A stretch of DNA of 64,000 bases, from positions 2,046,001 to 2,110,000 of the forward strand of contig NZ_JASGJZ010000001.1 in the NCBI RefSeq assembly GCF_047601025.1, read 5' to 3'. The stretch is from Pseudorhodoferax sp047601025. GTDB taxonomy: Bacteria; Pseudomonadota; Gammaproteobacteria; Burkholderiales; Burkholderiaceae_C. The notes under the pieces were generated by a model. It did not search any database, was not told the origin of the DNA, and worked only from the letters and a program-made list of their open reading frames with translations. How positions within the stretch are numbered: the stretch's first letter is position 1; the number at the start of each line of letters is the position of its first letter. A program made the translations under genes and the position numbers. Shown piece by piece: positions 17,430 through 26,154 of this stretch.

Positions 17430-18374
17430 ATGCTCAATCGTCTGACTCGTTCCCTGGCCGCCGTGGCCGTTTTCGCCCTCTGGAGCCTGGGGCTCGCGAA
17501 CTCTGCCGCCGCCGCGGTGCTGGAGGTCGGCCCCGGCCGCGCCTACACCAGCATCGGCGCGGCCGCACGCGCCGCGAAGGACGGCGACACGGTGCAGGTG
17601 CGGGCCGGCGAGTACCGGGCCGACGTCGCCGTGTGGACGCAGCGTCGGCTGGACATCCGCGCCGTGGGCGGCCGCGCGCGCCTCGTCGCCAATGGCGCCT
17701 ACGCCGAAGGCAAGGGCATCTGGGTCGTGCGCGGCGGTGACATCCGCGTGCAGGGCTTCGACTTCGTGGGTGCCCGCGTGCCCGACCGCAACGGCGCCGG
17801 CATCCGCTTCGAGCGCGGCCAGCTGACCGTGGTGGACTGCCTGTTCGAGGACAACGAGAACGGCATCCTGACCGGTGCCGATCCGCTGGCCGAACTGGCG
17901 ATCGAGCGCAGCGTGTTCCGCTCCAACGGTGCCGGCGATGGCTACAGCCACAACCTCTACGTGGGCCGCATCGCGCGCCTGACGGTCAAGAACAGCGAGT
18001 TCCGCGACGCCCGCGTCGGCCACCTGCTCAAGAGCCGCGCCGCGGCCACCGACATCCGCGACAGCCAGTTCGTCGACAGCGACGCCGGCCAGACCAGCTA
18101 CCAGTTGGAATTCCCGAACGGCGGCGTGGTCACGGTCAGCGGCAGCCGCGTCCGGCAGGGGCCGGCCACCAGCAACTCGACCATGGTGTCGTACGGCGCC
18201 GAAGGCTACAACTGGCCGACCAACGAGCTGGTGATGCGCAACAACACGCTGGTCGACGACCGGCCGTCCAACGGTGTCTACCTGCGCGTGCGCGCCGGCG
18301 ACCGCAAGGTCGTGCTGGAAGGCAACCGCCTGGAAGGCACCAGCCGCACGCGCGCGAAGGTGCTGACCTACTGA
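17430..18374 (+). CDS. Secreted right-handed parallel beta-helix repeat protein
   Basis: 314 residues with a cleavable signal peptide (hydrophobic stretch about 8-28, AAAA before the mature start). The mature part has the typical parallel beta-helix cadence: VLEVGPGRAYTSIGAAARAA, then repeated rungs with GNRLEG, NNTLVDD and FRSNGAGDGYSHNLYVG. This resembles the NosD/pectate-lyase-fold superfamily. No catalytic residues are recognisable. It is periplasmic or extracellular; its substrate is unknown. It is followed by two hairpins before cas1. Confidence 0.83.
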   Translation: MLNRLTRSLAAVAVFALWSLGLANSAAAAVLEVGPGRAYTSIGAAARAAKDGDTVQVRAGEYRADVAVWTQRRLDIRAVGGRARLVANGAYAEGKGIWVVRGGDIRVQGFDFVGARVPDRNGAGIRFERGQLTVVDCLFEDNENGILTGADPLAELAIERSVFRSNGAGDGYSHNLYVGRIARLTVKNSEFRDARVGHLLKSRAAATDIRDSQFVDSDAGQTSYQLEFPNGGVVTVSGSRVRQGPATSNSTMVSYGAEGYNWPTNELVMRNNTLVDDRPSNGVYLRVRAGDRKVVLEGNRLEGTSRTRAKVLTY

Positions 18375-18419
18375 CGTCCCTCCCCGGGGGGACGGACCCG
18401 CCGCGATGCCGTCGCGGCG
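18375..18419 (+). terminator. Two hairpins between the beta-helix gene and cas1
   Basis: CGTCCC (18375-18380) pairs with GGGACG (18389-18394), and CGCCGCGA (18399-18406) pairs with TCGCGGCG (18412-18419). They directly follow the stop of the beta-helix gene and precede the cas operon. There is no T-tract. They probably end the upstream transcript. Confidence 0.5.
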
Positions 18420-18446
18420 CGGGGGATGTTCCAGAATCGGCGGGCC

Positions 18447-19438
18447 ATGGATGATTTCAGCCCGTCGGACCTCAAGGCCATCCTGCACTCCAAGCGGGCC
18501 AACCTGTACTGCCTGGAGCACTGCCGCGTGCTCGTCAACGGCGGCCGCGTCGAGTACGTGACCGACGCGGGCCAACGCCAGCTGTACTGGAACATCCCGA
18601 TCGCCAACACCACCTCGCTGCTGCTGGGCACCGGTACCTCGGTCACCCAGGCGGCGATGCGCGAACTGGCCAAGGCCGGCGTGCTGGTCGGCTTTTGCGG
18701 CGGAGGCGGCACGCCGCTGTTCTCGGCCGGCGAGGTCGACGTCGACGTGGCCTGGCGCACGCCGCAGAGCGAATACCGGCCCACCGAATACCTGCAGCAC
18801 TGGGTGCGCTTCTGGTTCGACGACGCGCTGCGGCTGGCCGCGGCCAAGGCCTTCCAGCGCGCCCGCCTGCGGCGCATCGCCACGCAGTGGCTCAGGAGCA
18901 AGGCGTTGAAGGACGCCGGCTTCGCCATCGACGCCGCGGCGCTGGAGGCCGCGCTGGCCGCCTCGCTGCGCGCCATCGACGCGGCGCCCGACAACACCTT
19001 CCTGCTCACCGAGGAAGCGCGCCTGAGCAAGCAGCTGTTCAGGCTCGCCGCGCAGGCGACGCAGTACGGCGCGTTCACGCGCGCCCAGCGCGGCCAGGGC
19101 GCGGACCCGGCCAACCGTTTCCTCGACCACGGCAACTACCTGGCCTACGGCCTGGGCGCCACCGCCACCTGGGTGCTGGGCCTGCCGCACGGCCTGGCGG
19201 TACTGCACGGCAAGACGCGCCGCGGTGGCCTGGTGTGTTCGACGTGGCCGACCTGGTGAAGGGCGCCACCATCCTGCCGCTGGCCTTCGTCGCCGCCGTG
19301 CGCGGCGACGAGGAGCAGGACTTCCGCCGCGCCTGCATCGAGAGCCTGACACGTGGCGAGGCGCTGGACTTCATGATCGACACCGTCAAGGCCGTGGCCG
19401 AGCAGACCGGTCGGCTGGCGCAGACGAAGAGCGCATGA
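18447..19438 (+). pseudogene. cas1: Cas1 (type I-F) integrase, frameshifted near the 3' end
   Basis: The type I-F Cas1 reads from MDDFSPSDLKAI at 18447. Glu190 (LTEEARLSK) and His254 (VLHGKTRRGG) sit at exactly the numbers known as metal ligands in Pseudomonas aeruginosa Cas1. Immediately after GGLV an extra TG at about 19236-19237 shifts the frame, giving a stop at 19257-19259 and a 270-residue product. In the next frame the expected FDVADLVKGATILPLAF continues to 19438, whose stop overlaps the cas2-3 ATG. The lost part includes the third catalytic residue (Asp268 equivalent, second Asp of FDVAD). The encoded protein should be unable to integrate spacers unless the shift is an assembly error or is corrected in translation. 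Confidence 0.93.
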
Positions 19439-22400
19439 ACGTCCTGCTCATCGCGCAGTGCGACAAGCGCGCGCTGACCGAGACCCGCCGCATCCTGGAC
19501 CAGTTCGCCGAGCGCCGCGGCGAGCGCACCTGGCAGACCCCGATCACCCAGGACGGCCTGGACACGCTGCGCCGCCTGCTGCGCAGGACCGCGCGCAAGA
19601 ACACGGCCGTGGCCTGCCACTGGATCCGCGGGCTGGACCACAGCGAGCTGCTGTGGATCGTCGGCGACAGGCGCCGCTTCAACGCCGAAGGCGCGGTGCC
19701 CACCAACACCACGCGGCGCAACGTGCTGCGCGCGCGCGACGAGAACGACTGGCACACCGGCGAGGACATCCGGCTGCTGGCCACGCTGGCCGCGCTGCTG
19801 CATGACCTGGGCAAGGCCACGGCCGCGTTCCAGCAGCGCCTGCAGGGCAAGGGCGCGCTCACGCGCAACCTGTACCGGCATGAATGGGTCTCGCTGCGCC
19901 TGTTCCAGGCCTTCGTCGGCCAGGACGACGACGCCACCTGGCTGGCCCGGCTGGCCGCGCCCGGCCCGCAGGACGATGCCCACTGGCTGGACCGGCTGCA
20001 GTGCGACGGCATGGGGGCGCCTTGCGACAAGCCGTTCGACACACTGCCGCCGCTGGCCCGGGCCGTGGGCTGGCTGGTGCTGACGCACCACCGCCTGCCG
20101 GTCAAGCCCGGCGGTCGCTGGCTGGGCCAGCCGCTGGACAAGTTGAGCCCGGCCGACATGGCCGGCCTGCTGGCCCAGGTGGATGCCGAGTGGAACGAGC
20201 GGCGCAGCACCGACGATCCCCAAGCCCTGGCGCCGTACTGGGAGTTTCCGCAGGGGCTGCCGGTCACCACCGGGGCCTGGCGCCAGTGTGCGGCCCGCGT
20301 CGCGCGGGGGTTGCAGGCGCTGGTCGGGCAGCCCGGCCAAGGCGACTGGCTGGGCACCCGTACCTGATGCACGTGGCGCGGCTGGTGCTGATGCTGGCCG
20401 ACCACCACTATTCCAGCCTGATCGATCCGCAGGACCCGCAGCGTGTGCGAGGCCTGCCCGGCTCACCGCTGGTGGCCAACACCAAGTTCGATGCGCAAGG
20501 CCGGCGCGTGCCCAACCAGGCGCTGGACGAGCACCTGCTGGGCGTGGCCAACCACAGCACCGAGCTGTGCCATGCCCTGCCGCGCTTCGAGCAGCACCTG
20601 CCGCGCCTGGCCTGCCACGAGGGCCTGGAGAAGCGCAGCGACGATCCGCGCTTCCGCTGGCAGGACCACGCCGCCGACACCGCTGCCGGCATGCGCGAGG
20701 CCGCCGCCCAGGGCGGCGCCTTCATCGTCAACATGGCGTCCACCGGTTGCGGCAAGACATTGGCCAATGCGCGCGTGATGTACGCGCTGGCCGACCCGCA
20801 GCTCGGCATGCGCTGCAGCTTCGCATTGGGGCTGCGCACGCTGACGCTGCAAACCGGGCGCGCCTATCGCCAGACCCTGAAGCTGGACGACGACCAACTG
20901 GCCATCCGCGTCGGCGGCGCGGCCAGCCGCGAGCTGTTCGAGCATTACGCCGCGCTGGCCGAGGCAAGCGGCTCGGCCTCGGCGCAGTCCTTGCTGGACG
21001 ACGGCAGCGAAGACGGCCGGCAGGACGACGACGCCGGCGGCGTGCTGTTCGAGGGCGACGCCAGCCATCCGCTGCTGGCCAGGGCCTTCCGCAACCCGGC
21101 GATGCGCAAGCTGCTGGCCGCCCCGGTGCTGGCCTGTACGGTCGACCACCTGGTGCCCGCCACCGAAAGCCAGCGCGGCGGCGCCCAGATCGGCCCGATG
21201 CTGCGGCTGATGAGCGCCGACCTGGTCATCGACGAGCTGGACGACTTCGACATCGACGACCTGCCCGCCGTGGCCCGGCTGGTGCACTGGGCCGGCATGC
21301 TGGGAGCGCGGGTGCTGGTGTCCTCGGCCACCTTGCCGCCGGCCCTGGTGCGGGGCATGTTCGAGGCCTACCGTGATGGCCGCAGCCTGTACGCCCGCAA
21401 CCGCGGCCAGCGGCCTGGCCAGCAAGCGCTCGTGGCCTGCGCGTGGATCGACGAGTTCGACCAGCGCCGCCTGGATTGCGCTGACAGCGCCAGCTTTGTG
21501 CGTGAGCACGACGCCTTCGTCGCCCGCCGCTACGACGCCCTGGTGCAGGCACCACCACGCCGCCGCATGGAACTGCTGCCCTTCGCGCCTTCCCCCGCGC
21601 CCGGCCAGCAGGGTCGGCCGGACCTGAACACCGTGGCCGCGCAGCGCATCCTGGAAGCGATCACCACGCTGCACCACCGCCATGCGGAGACCGACCCGGT
21701 GACCGGCCGCCGCGTCAGCATCGGGCTGGTGCGCATGGCCAACATCGAGCCGCTGGTGGAGGTGGCGCTGGCCCTGTACCGGCTGGGCGCGCCACCGGGC
21801 CTGCGGCTGCACCTGTGCGCGTACCACGCGCGCTATCCGCTGCTGATGCGCTCGGCCATCGAGCGCGTGCTCGACCGCGTGCTGGACCGGCGCGACCCGC
21901 AGGCCTTGTTCACCCAGGCCGAAGTGCGCGAACGGCTGGACGCGCACGACGAAGCCGACCAGATGTTCGTGGTGCTCGGCAGCCCGGTCACGGAAGTGGG
22001 CAGGGACCACTCGTACAGCTGGGCGGTGGTCGAGCCCTCGTCGATGCGCTCGTTGATCCAGCTGGTCGGCCGGGTGTGGCGGCACCAGCCCGAGCGGGTG
22101 TGCGCCGAGCCCAACGTCATCGTGCTGGACCACAACCTGCGCTTCTGGCGCCGGCCGGACGGCCCCGCGTTCTGCCGGCCGGGTTTCGAAACGAAAGTGG
22201 ACTGGCCCTTGCCGCGCAAGCCTCTGGGTGAACTGCTGCGCGACAGCGAGCGCGACGTGATCGACGCCCGCTCACGCATCCGCATGCGCAAGAAGCTGCA
22301 ACCCAGGCTCAGCCTTGTCGATCTGGAGCATGCGCGGCTGCAGGCCACGATGCTGGGCGGGGGCGCCGGGGACCCGCCCATCCGCGACCTGTGCGCGCAC

Positions 22401-22811
22401 CACTGGTGGACGCTGCCGCGCACCGATGGGCTGATGGCGGCCGTGCTGCAGCAACAGCAGCCGTTCCGGCGCCATGCCGGTGCCGAGGTGGACGCCTGCC
22501 TGATGCCCGATGAGGAGGGCGAGCGTCTGCATCTCTGCACGGTGCTGCCCGAGCACGAGCGTCGGCAGGGCGAAAGCCAGCCCTACATCGAGGTGGACCG
22601 CCTGTTGACGCAACTGCCCGACAGCGTGGTGCTGGGCGAGCGCATCGCCCCCTGGGCCGTGCCCGACTACCTGGCCGAACTGACGGCGCTGGCGCAGCAT
22701 CGAGGCCGACCGCTGCAGGCCTGCGGCCAGCGCTATGGCCAGGTGACGCTGCCGGAGCACGACCGCGGCTGGCGCTTCCACCCGGCGCTGGGTTTCAGCA
22801 AGCGCATGTAA
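19435..22811 (+). pseudogene. cas3: Cas2-3 fusion nuclease-helicase (type I-F), frameshifted in the HD domain
   Basis: Cas2 domain (MNVLLIAQCDKRAL...), then a Cas3 HD nuclease (LLHDLGK near 123) and DEAD-box helicase (STGCGKT near 436, VIDELDDFD, SSATLPP, GRVWRH). At 20356-20360 one C is missing from a C-run: the expected GTPYLMHVARL is read as GTRT-stop, ending a 310-residue first part at 20367. The second frame carries the rest of the HD domain, starting YLMHVARLVLMLADHHYSS. The stop forms TGATG with an ATG at 20367, so an 814-residue HD(C-terminal half)-helicase could be re-initiated by coupling. Without the shift the protein would be about 1125 residues, normal for Cas2-3. Confidence 0.93.
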
Positions 22812-22819
22812 AGCGAGAT

Positions 22820-23194
22820 TTAAGGCAGAGTGTCATGACCTGCCAGCGCGTCGGCCTCGGCAATGACGGCAGGCAGCGCGGCGAGCAAGTCGGGTAGCGA
22901 CTGGGTGACTGTGTCCCAGACCAGATCGGTGTCGATCGACGCGTACCCGTGTGCGACCTGGTTGCGGACGGCGCGCCATGGCACTTGCGGATGCGCCAAG
23001 GCAAAGGCGGCATGGCGATCCATCACCCGGGCCGCCGCTTCGCCCAGCATCACGACGTTGAAGAACACCGCCTGCTGAGTGCGTACATCGGCCAGAAAGC
23101 CTGCGCGATCCATGCCTGCCGTGTACTGCAACGTTTGCTTCGCCGCAGCCAGCATGTCGCGAACATGGTCGGCCAGGCGCTTCTCACGCTTCAT
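22820..23194 (-). CDS. hepT: HepT-like ribonuclease toxin (DUF86)
   Basis: 124 residues. The catalytic motif R-x4-H followed by Tyr is present as RNQVAHGY near residues 76-83, in the helical HEPN fold context (FFNVVMLGEAAARV). HepT cleaves RNA and is silenced by its MNT partner. The start overlaps the stop of mntA (ATGA). It is oriented against the cas genes and its 3' end is 8 bases from the cas2-3 stop. The position inside a cas operon is unusual. Confidence 0.9.
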   Translation of the reverse strand: MKREKRLADHVRDMLAAAKQTLQYTAGMDRAGFLADVRTQQAVFFNVVMLGEAAARVMDRHAAFALAHPQVPWRAVRNQVAHGYASIDTDLVWDTVTQSLPDLLAALPAVIAEADALAGHDTLP

Positions 23195-23481
23195 ACCGGC
23201 TGGGCCTCGGCCAGCACCTGAGCGCGGAAGGTTTCCGGTAGACCCTTGGGCGTGCGCAGATCCACGGGTACGCCGAGCAGGCCTTCCAGTTCGGCCTGCA
23301 GGCCGCCAAGGTCGAACAGCGTGGTGCCGGGCAGTGGATCGACCAACAAGTCGAGATCGCTGCCCTCGGTGTCACTGCCGTGCAGCACCGAGCCAAAGAT
23401 GCGCGGATTGGTCACCTTGAACCGGCTGGTCAGGTGACGGATGGCGTCACGCTTGTCGCGGACGGAGTCGGACGGTTTCAT
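23191..23481 (-). CDS. mntA: MNT-domain nucleotidyltransferase antitoxin
   Basis: 96 residues. IFGSVLHGSDTEGSDLDLLVD gives the GS-x10-DxD active site of minimal nucleotidyltransferases. In characterised pairs MntA adds AMP to the Tyr of HepT's RX4HXY motif, which is intact in the neighbour. It is the upstream, translationally coupled partner of hepT. The promoter should lie in 23482-23737, shared with the divergent csy1-4 operon. Confidence 0.9.
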   Translation of the reverse strand: MKPSDSVRDKRDAIRHLTSRFKVTNPRIFGSVLHGSDTEGSDLDLLVDPLPGTTLFDLGGLQAELEGLLGVPVDLRTPKGLPETFRAQVLAEAQPV

Positions 23482-23617
23482 GGGGCGGCCTATGCGGCAG
23501 TTACAGTCCCGCTCAACAGATGAAGGTGGGGCCGGATGGCCCCACCCGCTTCTGCCGCACCCCAGGCCGGCAAGCCTGGTCCCTCAACCCGTTGGCAAAC
23601 AAAGTCAGGAGGCTATC

Positions 23618-23650
23618 GTGCGTAGCAACCACGTCAACAGAACTGCCTGA
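23618..23650 (+). CDS. Possible 10-codon leader peptide upstream of csy1
   Basis: A short frame, GTG CGT AGC ... TGA, encodes VRSNHVNRTA. It is preceded by a strong ribosome site CAGGAGG at 23606-23612 and followed directly by two hairpins before csy1. This looks like a leader peptide with an attenuator or a small-RNA gene end. No family is recognised, and it could equally be chance. Confidence 0.35.
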   Translation: MRSNHVNRTA

Positions 23651-23651
23651 A

Positions 23652-23700
23652 GCCCGCTAAGCGCGGGCAAGGCGCCCCGATGCCGTTGGCGCATCGGGGC
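23652..23700 (+). terminator. Two hairpins before csy1
   Basis: GCCCGC/GCGGGC form a small stem at 23652-23668. GCCCCGATGC (23674-23683) pairs perfectly with GCATCGGGGC (23691-23700) over a 7-base loop, followed by ATTCTAT. This is the clearest intrinsic-terminator-like structure in the cas region. It lies 38 bases upstream of the csy1 ATG, so either it ends a short upstream transcript or it attenuates the csy operon. Confidence 0.6.
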
Positions 23701-23737
23701 ATTCTATGGATCTACATCCTCACTTTGAAGGATTGGT

Positions 23738-25099
23738 ATGCCTCATTCTGTTTCCGGGCGTGTGGCGGCGCTTCGGCTGTCCATCGAGCGCTTCCTCCAG
23801 GAGCGCCTGGACGCCAAGCTCAAGCCGCTGAAGCCCGATGACCCCAAGCGTCAGGAATTGCCGGCGCGATACGTCCCTCAAGTTTGGATCCCCGACGCGG
23901 CGCGCTGCGCCCGCCAGATCCAGAGGGTGACCCACGTGCTCAAGGCCACGCACCCCGATGCGCTCGGCACCAGTCTGTATACGCCGCCGCCCACGCTGCC
24001 GCAGCACCCATTGGTGGGCAGCCATTGCCTGGGCGACGATTTCACAGAGGACGTGACGGGCAATGCGCCCGCGCTCTACGTCTACCAGTTCCTGCGCGTG
24101 GAACATGACGGCTGCAGCCTGCTGGCGCTGCTGCAGGCCGGCGATGCCGACCTGCTGGCCGCGTTCAGCGACGATCCGGTCGAGGCGCAAGCCTGGGCCG
24201 AAGCCTTCATCGGCATCACGCAGGCGGGGGAGAAACCAGCCTCGCACACCCTGGCCAAGCAGGTGTACTGGCATGTGGGCGGTGACCCGTCCGACGACGA
24301 GGCCTACCACCTGCTGGCGCCGCTGCGCGCCAGTTCACTGGCGCATGCGGTGCACGCCACGATCACCGAGCACCGCTTCGGCGACGAGGCCAAGCAGGCC
24401 AGGCAGGCGCGGCGCGATGGTGTGTACAGCGACACGGTGCTGCACGAGTACCCGCAGATCGCGGTGCAGAAGCTGGGCGGTACCAATCCACAAAACATCA
24501 GCCAGCTCAACAGCGAGCGCCGCGGCATGAACTACCTGCTGGCCGGCCTGCCACCGCGCTGGGAGACCAGCGAGCTGCCGTTGCCGCTGCGCACCACGGA
24601 TGCCATGCGCAGCTTTGGCCGCCTGCGTGAGGTGCGGCGCCTGGTGCGGGAGCTGGCAGCCTTCTTGAAGGCCGGCCCGCGCAGCATCATGTCCACCCGC
24701 GACAGCCGCGACGTGTGGACCGACACCCTGGTAGACGAACTGCTGCACTACGCCCACTCGCTGGCCCTGCTGCACCCGCCGGGCTGGAGCGCAGACGAGC
24801 GCTGCGAGCTGCCCGAGCACCAGCGCCTGTGGCTGGACCCATACCGGGCGGTGGAGGATGACGAGTTCTCCCGCGCCTGGCACCGCAAGGACTGGATGGA
24901 ACAGGTCTACGAGGACTTCGCGCAGTGGCTGAACGGGCGCCTGACCGCGCTGGCCGGCCTGCCCGTGGGTGACCCCGAGAGCCGCCACTGGGCCCAGGGC
25001 TTTGAAGACGAGCAGGAGCTGCGGTGGCAAACCGACCAGTTCCGCCGCCGCATCGCCAAGCTGCAGGCGCTGAAAGGGGGCCTCGATGGCGACCGCTGA
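23738..25099 (+). CDS. csy1: Csy1 (Cas8f), type I-F large subunit
   Basis: 453 residues. KLGGTNPQNISQLNSERRG near 245 is the strongest Csy1 signature; the N-terminal RFLQERLDAKLK and the C-terminal DQFRRRIAKLQAL also fit. Csy1 pairs with Csy2 at the 5' end of the crRNA and takes part in PAM recognition. The frame is intact. It overlaps csy2 by 14 bases. Confidence 0.95.
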   Translation: MPHSVSGRVAALRLSIERFLQERLDAKLKPLKPDDPKRQELPARYVPQVWIPDAARCARQIQRVTHVLKATHPDALGTSLYTPPPTLPQHPLVGSHCLGDDFTEDVTGNAPALYVYQFLRVEHDGCSLLALLQAGDADLLAAFSDDPVEAQAWAEAFIGITQAGEKPASHTLAKQVYWHVGGDPSDDEAYHLLAPLRASSLAHAVHATITEHRFGDEAKQARQARRDGVYSDTVLHEYPQIAVQKLGGTNPQNISQLNSERRGMNYLLAGLPPRWETSELPLPLRTTDAMRSFGRLREVRRLVRELAAFLKAGPRSIMSTRDSRDVWTDTLVDELLHYAHSLALLHPPGWSADERCELPEHQRLWLDPYRAVEDDEFSRAWHRKDWMEQVYEDFAQWLNGRLTALAGLPVGDPESRHWAQGFEDEQELRWQTDQFRRRIAKLQALKGGLDGDR

Positions 25100-26123
25100 G
25101 CCGCCGGTGATCGATGCCCTGCTGGTGCTGCCGCGGTTGCGCATCCAGAACGCCAATGCCATCTCCAGCCCGCTGACCTGGGGCTTTCCGGCGATCTCGG
25201 GCTTCCTCGGGCTGATGCAGGCGGTGCAGCGCAAGCTGCCGGCAGATTGCGGCCTGCGCTTCGTGGGCGTTGGGGTGGTGTGCCATGACTTCCAGGCGCA
25301 GACCACGGGCGGCTACACCCGGCAGTTCAACCTGACGCGCAACCCGGTGAAAAAGAACGGCAGCACCGCCGCCATCGTGGAAGAGGGGCGCATCCACCTG
25401 GACCTGACGCTGGTGTTCGGCGTGCGGTTCGCCGAAGGGCTGCCCCGCGACGAGGCCGAGCGCCAGCGGCGTGCCGCCCAGGTGGCCGAGCGGGTGGCGG
25501 GCATGCGCGTGGCCGGCGGCAGCGTGGTGCCGCCGCTGCGCCGCCTGCCCGAGGCACTGCGCCGGCCGCGCCTGGTGGCCTTCGACGTGGGCGGCGATGC
25601 GCAGGCCGAGTTGTTCCGCCAGGAGCGCCGGCGGTGGCTGCCCGGCTTCGCGCTGGTCTCGCGCGACGACCTGCTGGCATCGCATCTGGCCCTGCTGCGC
25701 CGGCGCCAGCCCCAGGCCAGCCTGCTGGACGCCTGGCTGGACTTGTCGCGCCTGAACCTGCGCGCCGAGCCGCCGGAGCCCGAGGACGCCACCACGGGCC
25801 GCGCCGCCCGCAAGCCGGTGGCCTGGCGGGCCGACCGCCGCCCCGGCTGGCTGGTGCCCATGCCGGTGGGTTACGGCGCGTTGAGCGAGCTGCACCCGCC
25901 CGGCAGCGTGGCGCGTGCGCGCGACCGTGTCACGCCGTTCCGCTTCGTCGAAAGCCTGTACGGCATCGGCCAATGGATCAGCCCGCACCGGCTGCAACTG
26001 CCCACCGACCTGCTGTGGACTGCCTGGGCCGATCCGGCCCGGGGCCTGTACCGCTGCGTCAACCACTTTGTTCGCCCCGCCACGCTGCACGACGAAGACG
26101 TGCTGCTGGACGAAGGGTTCTGA
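25086..26123 (+). CDS. csy2: Csy2 (Cas5f)
   Basis: 345 residues, intact. LLVLPRLRIQNANAISSPLTWGFPAI near the N-terminus is the diagnostic Csy2 segment, followed by GVGVVCHDFQAQ. It binds the 8-base 5' handle of the crRNA together with Csy1. The start lies inside the csy1 3' end, indicating coupled translation. Confidence 0.95.
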   Translation: MATAEPPVIDALLVLPRLRIQNANAISSPLTWGFPAISGFLGLMQAVQRKLPADCGLRFVGVGVVCHDFQAQTTGGYTRQFNLTRNPVKKNGSTAAIVEEGRIHLDLTLVFGVRFAEGLPRDEAERQRRAAQVAERVAGMRVAGGSVVPPLRRLPEALRRPRLVAFDVGGDAQAELFRQERRRWLPGFALVSRDDLLASHLALLRRRQPQASLLDAWLDLSRLNLRAEPPEPEDATTGRAARKPVAWRADRRPGWLVPMPVGYGALSELHPPGSVARARDRVTPFRFVESLYGIGQWISPHRLQLPTDLLWTAWADPARGLYRCVNHFVRPATLHDEDVLLDEGF

Positions 26124-26154
26124 GCCTCGACCATTCATCAGGAAATTCACCACC

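Noticed and set aside
19225..19260. Programmed ribosomal frameshifting in cas1
   Set aside because: No slippery heptamer or downstream structure is evident; an extra TG in a GTGTGT run looks like slippage or an error. Kept only as a mutation or artefact.
23441..23650. 69-codon frame running into the 10-codon leader
   Set aside because: It has no ribosome site at its start and its first half overlaps the 3'-antisense of mntA; only the last 10 codons have a strong ribosome site.
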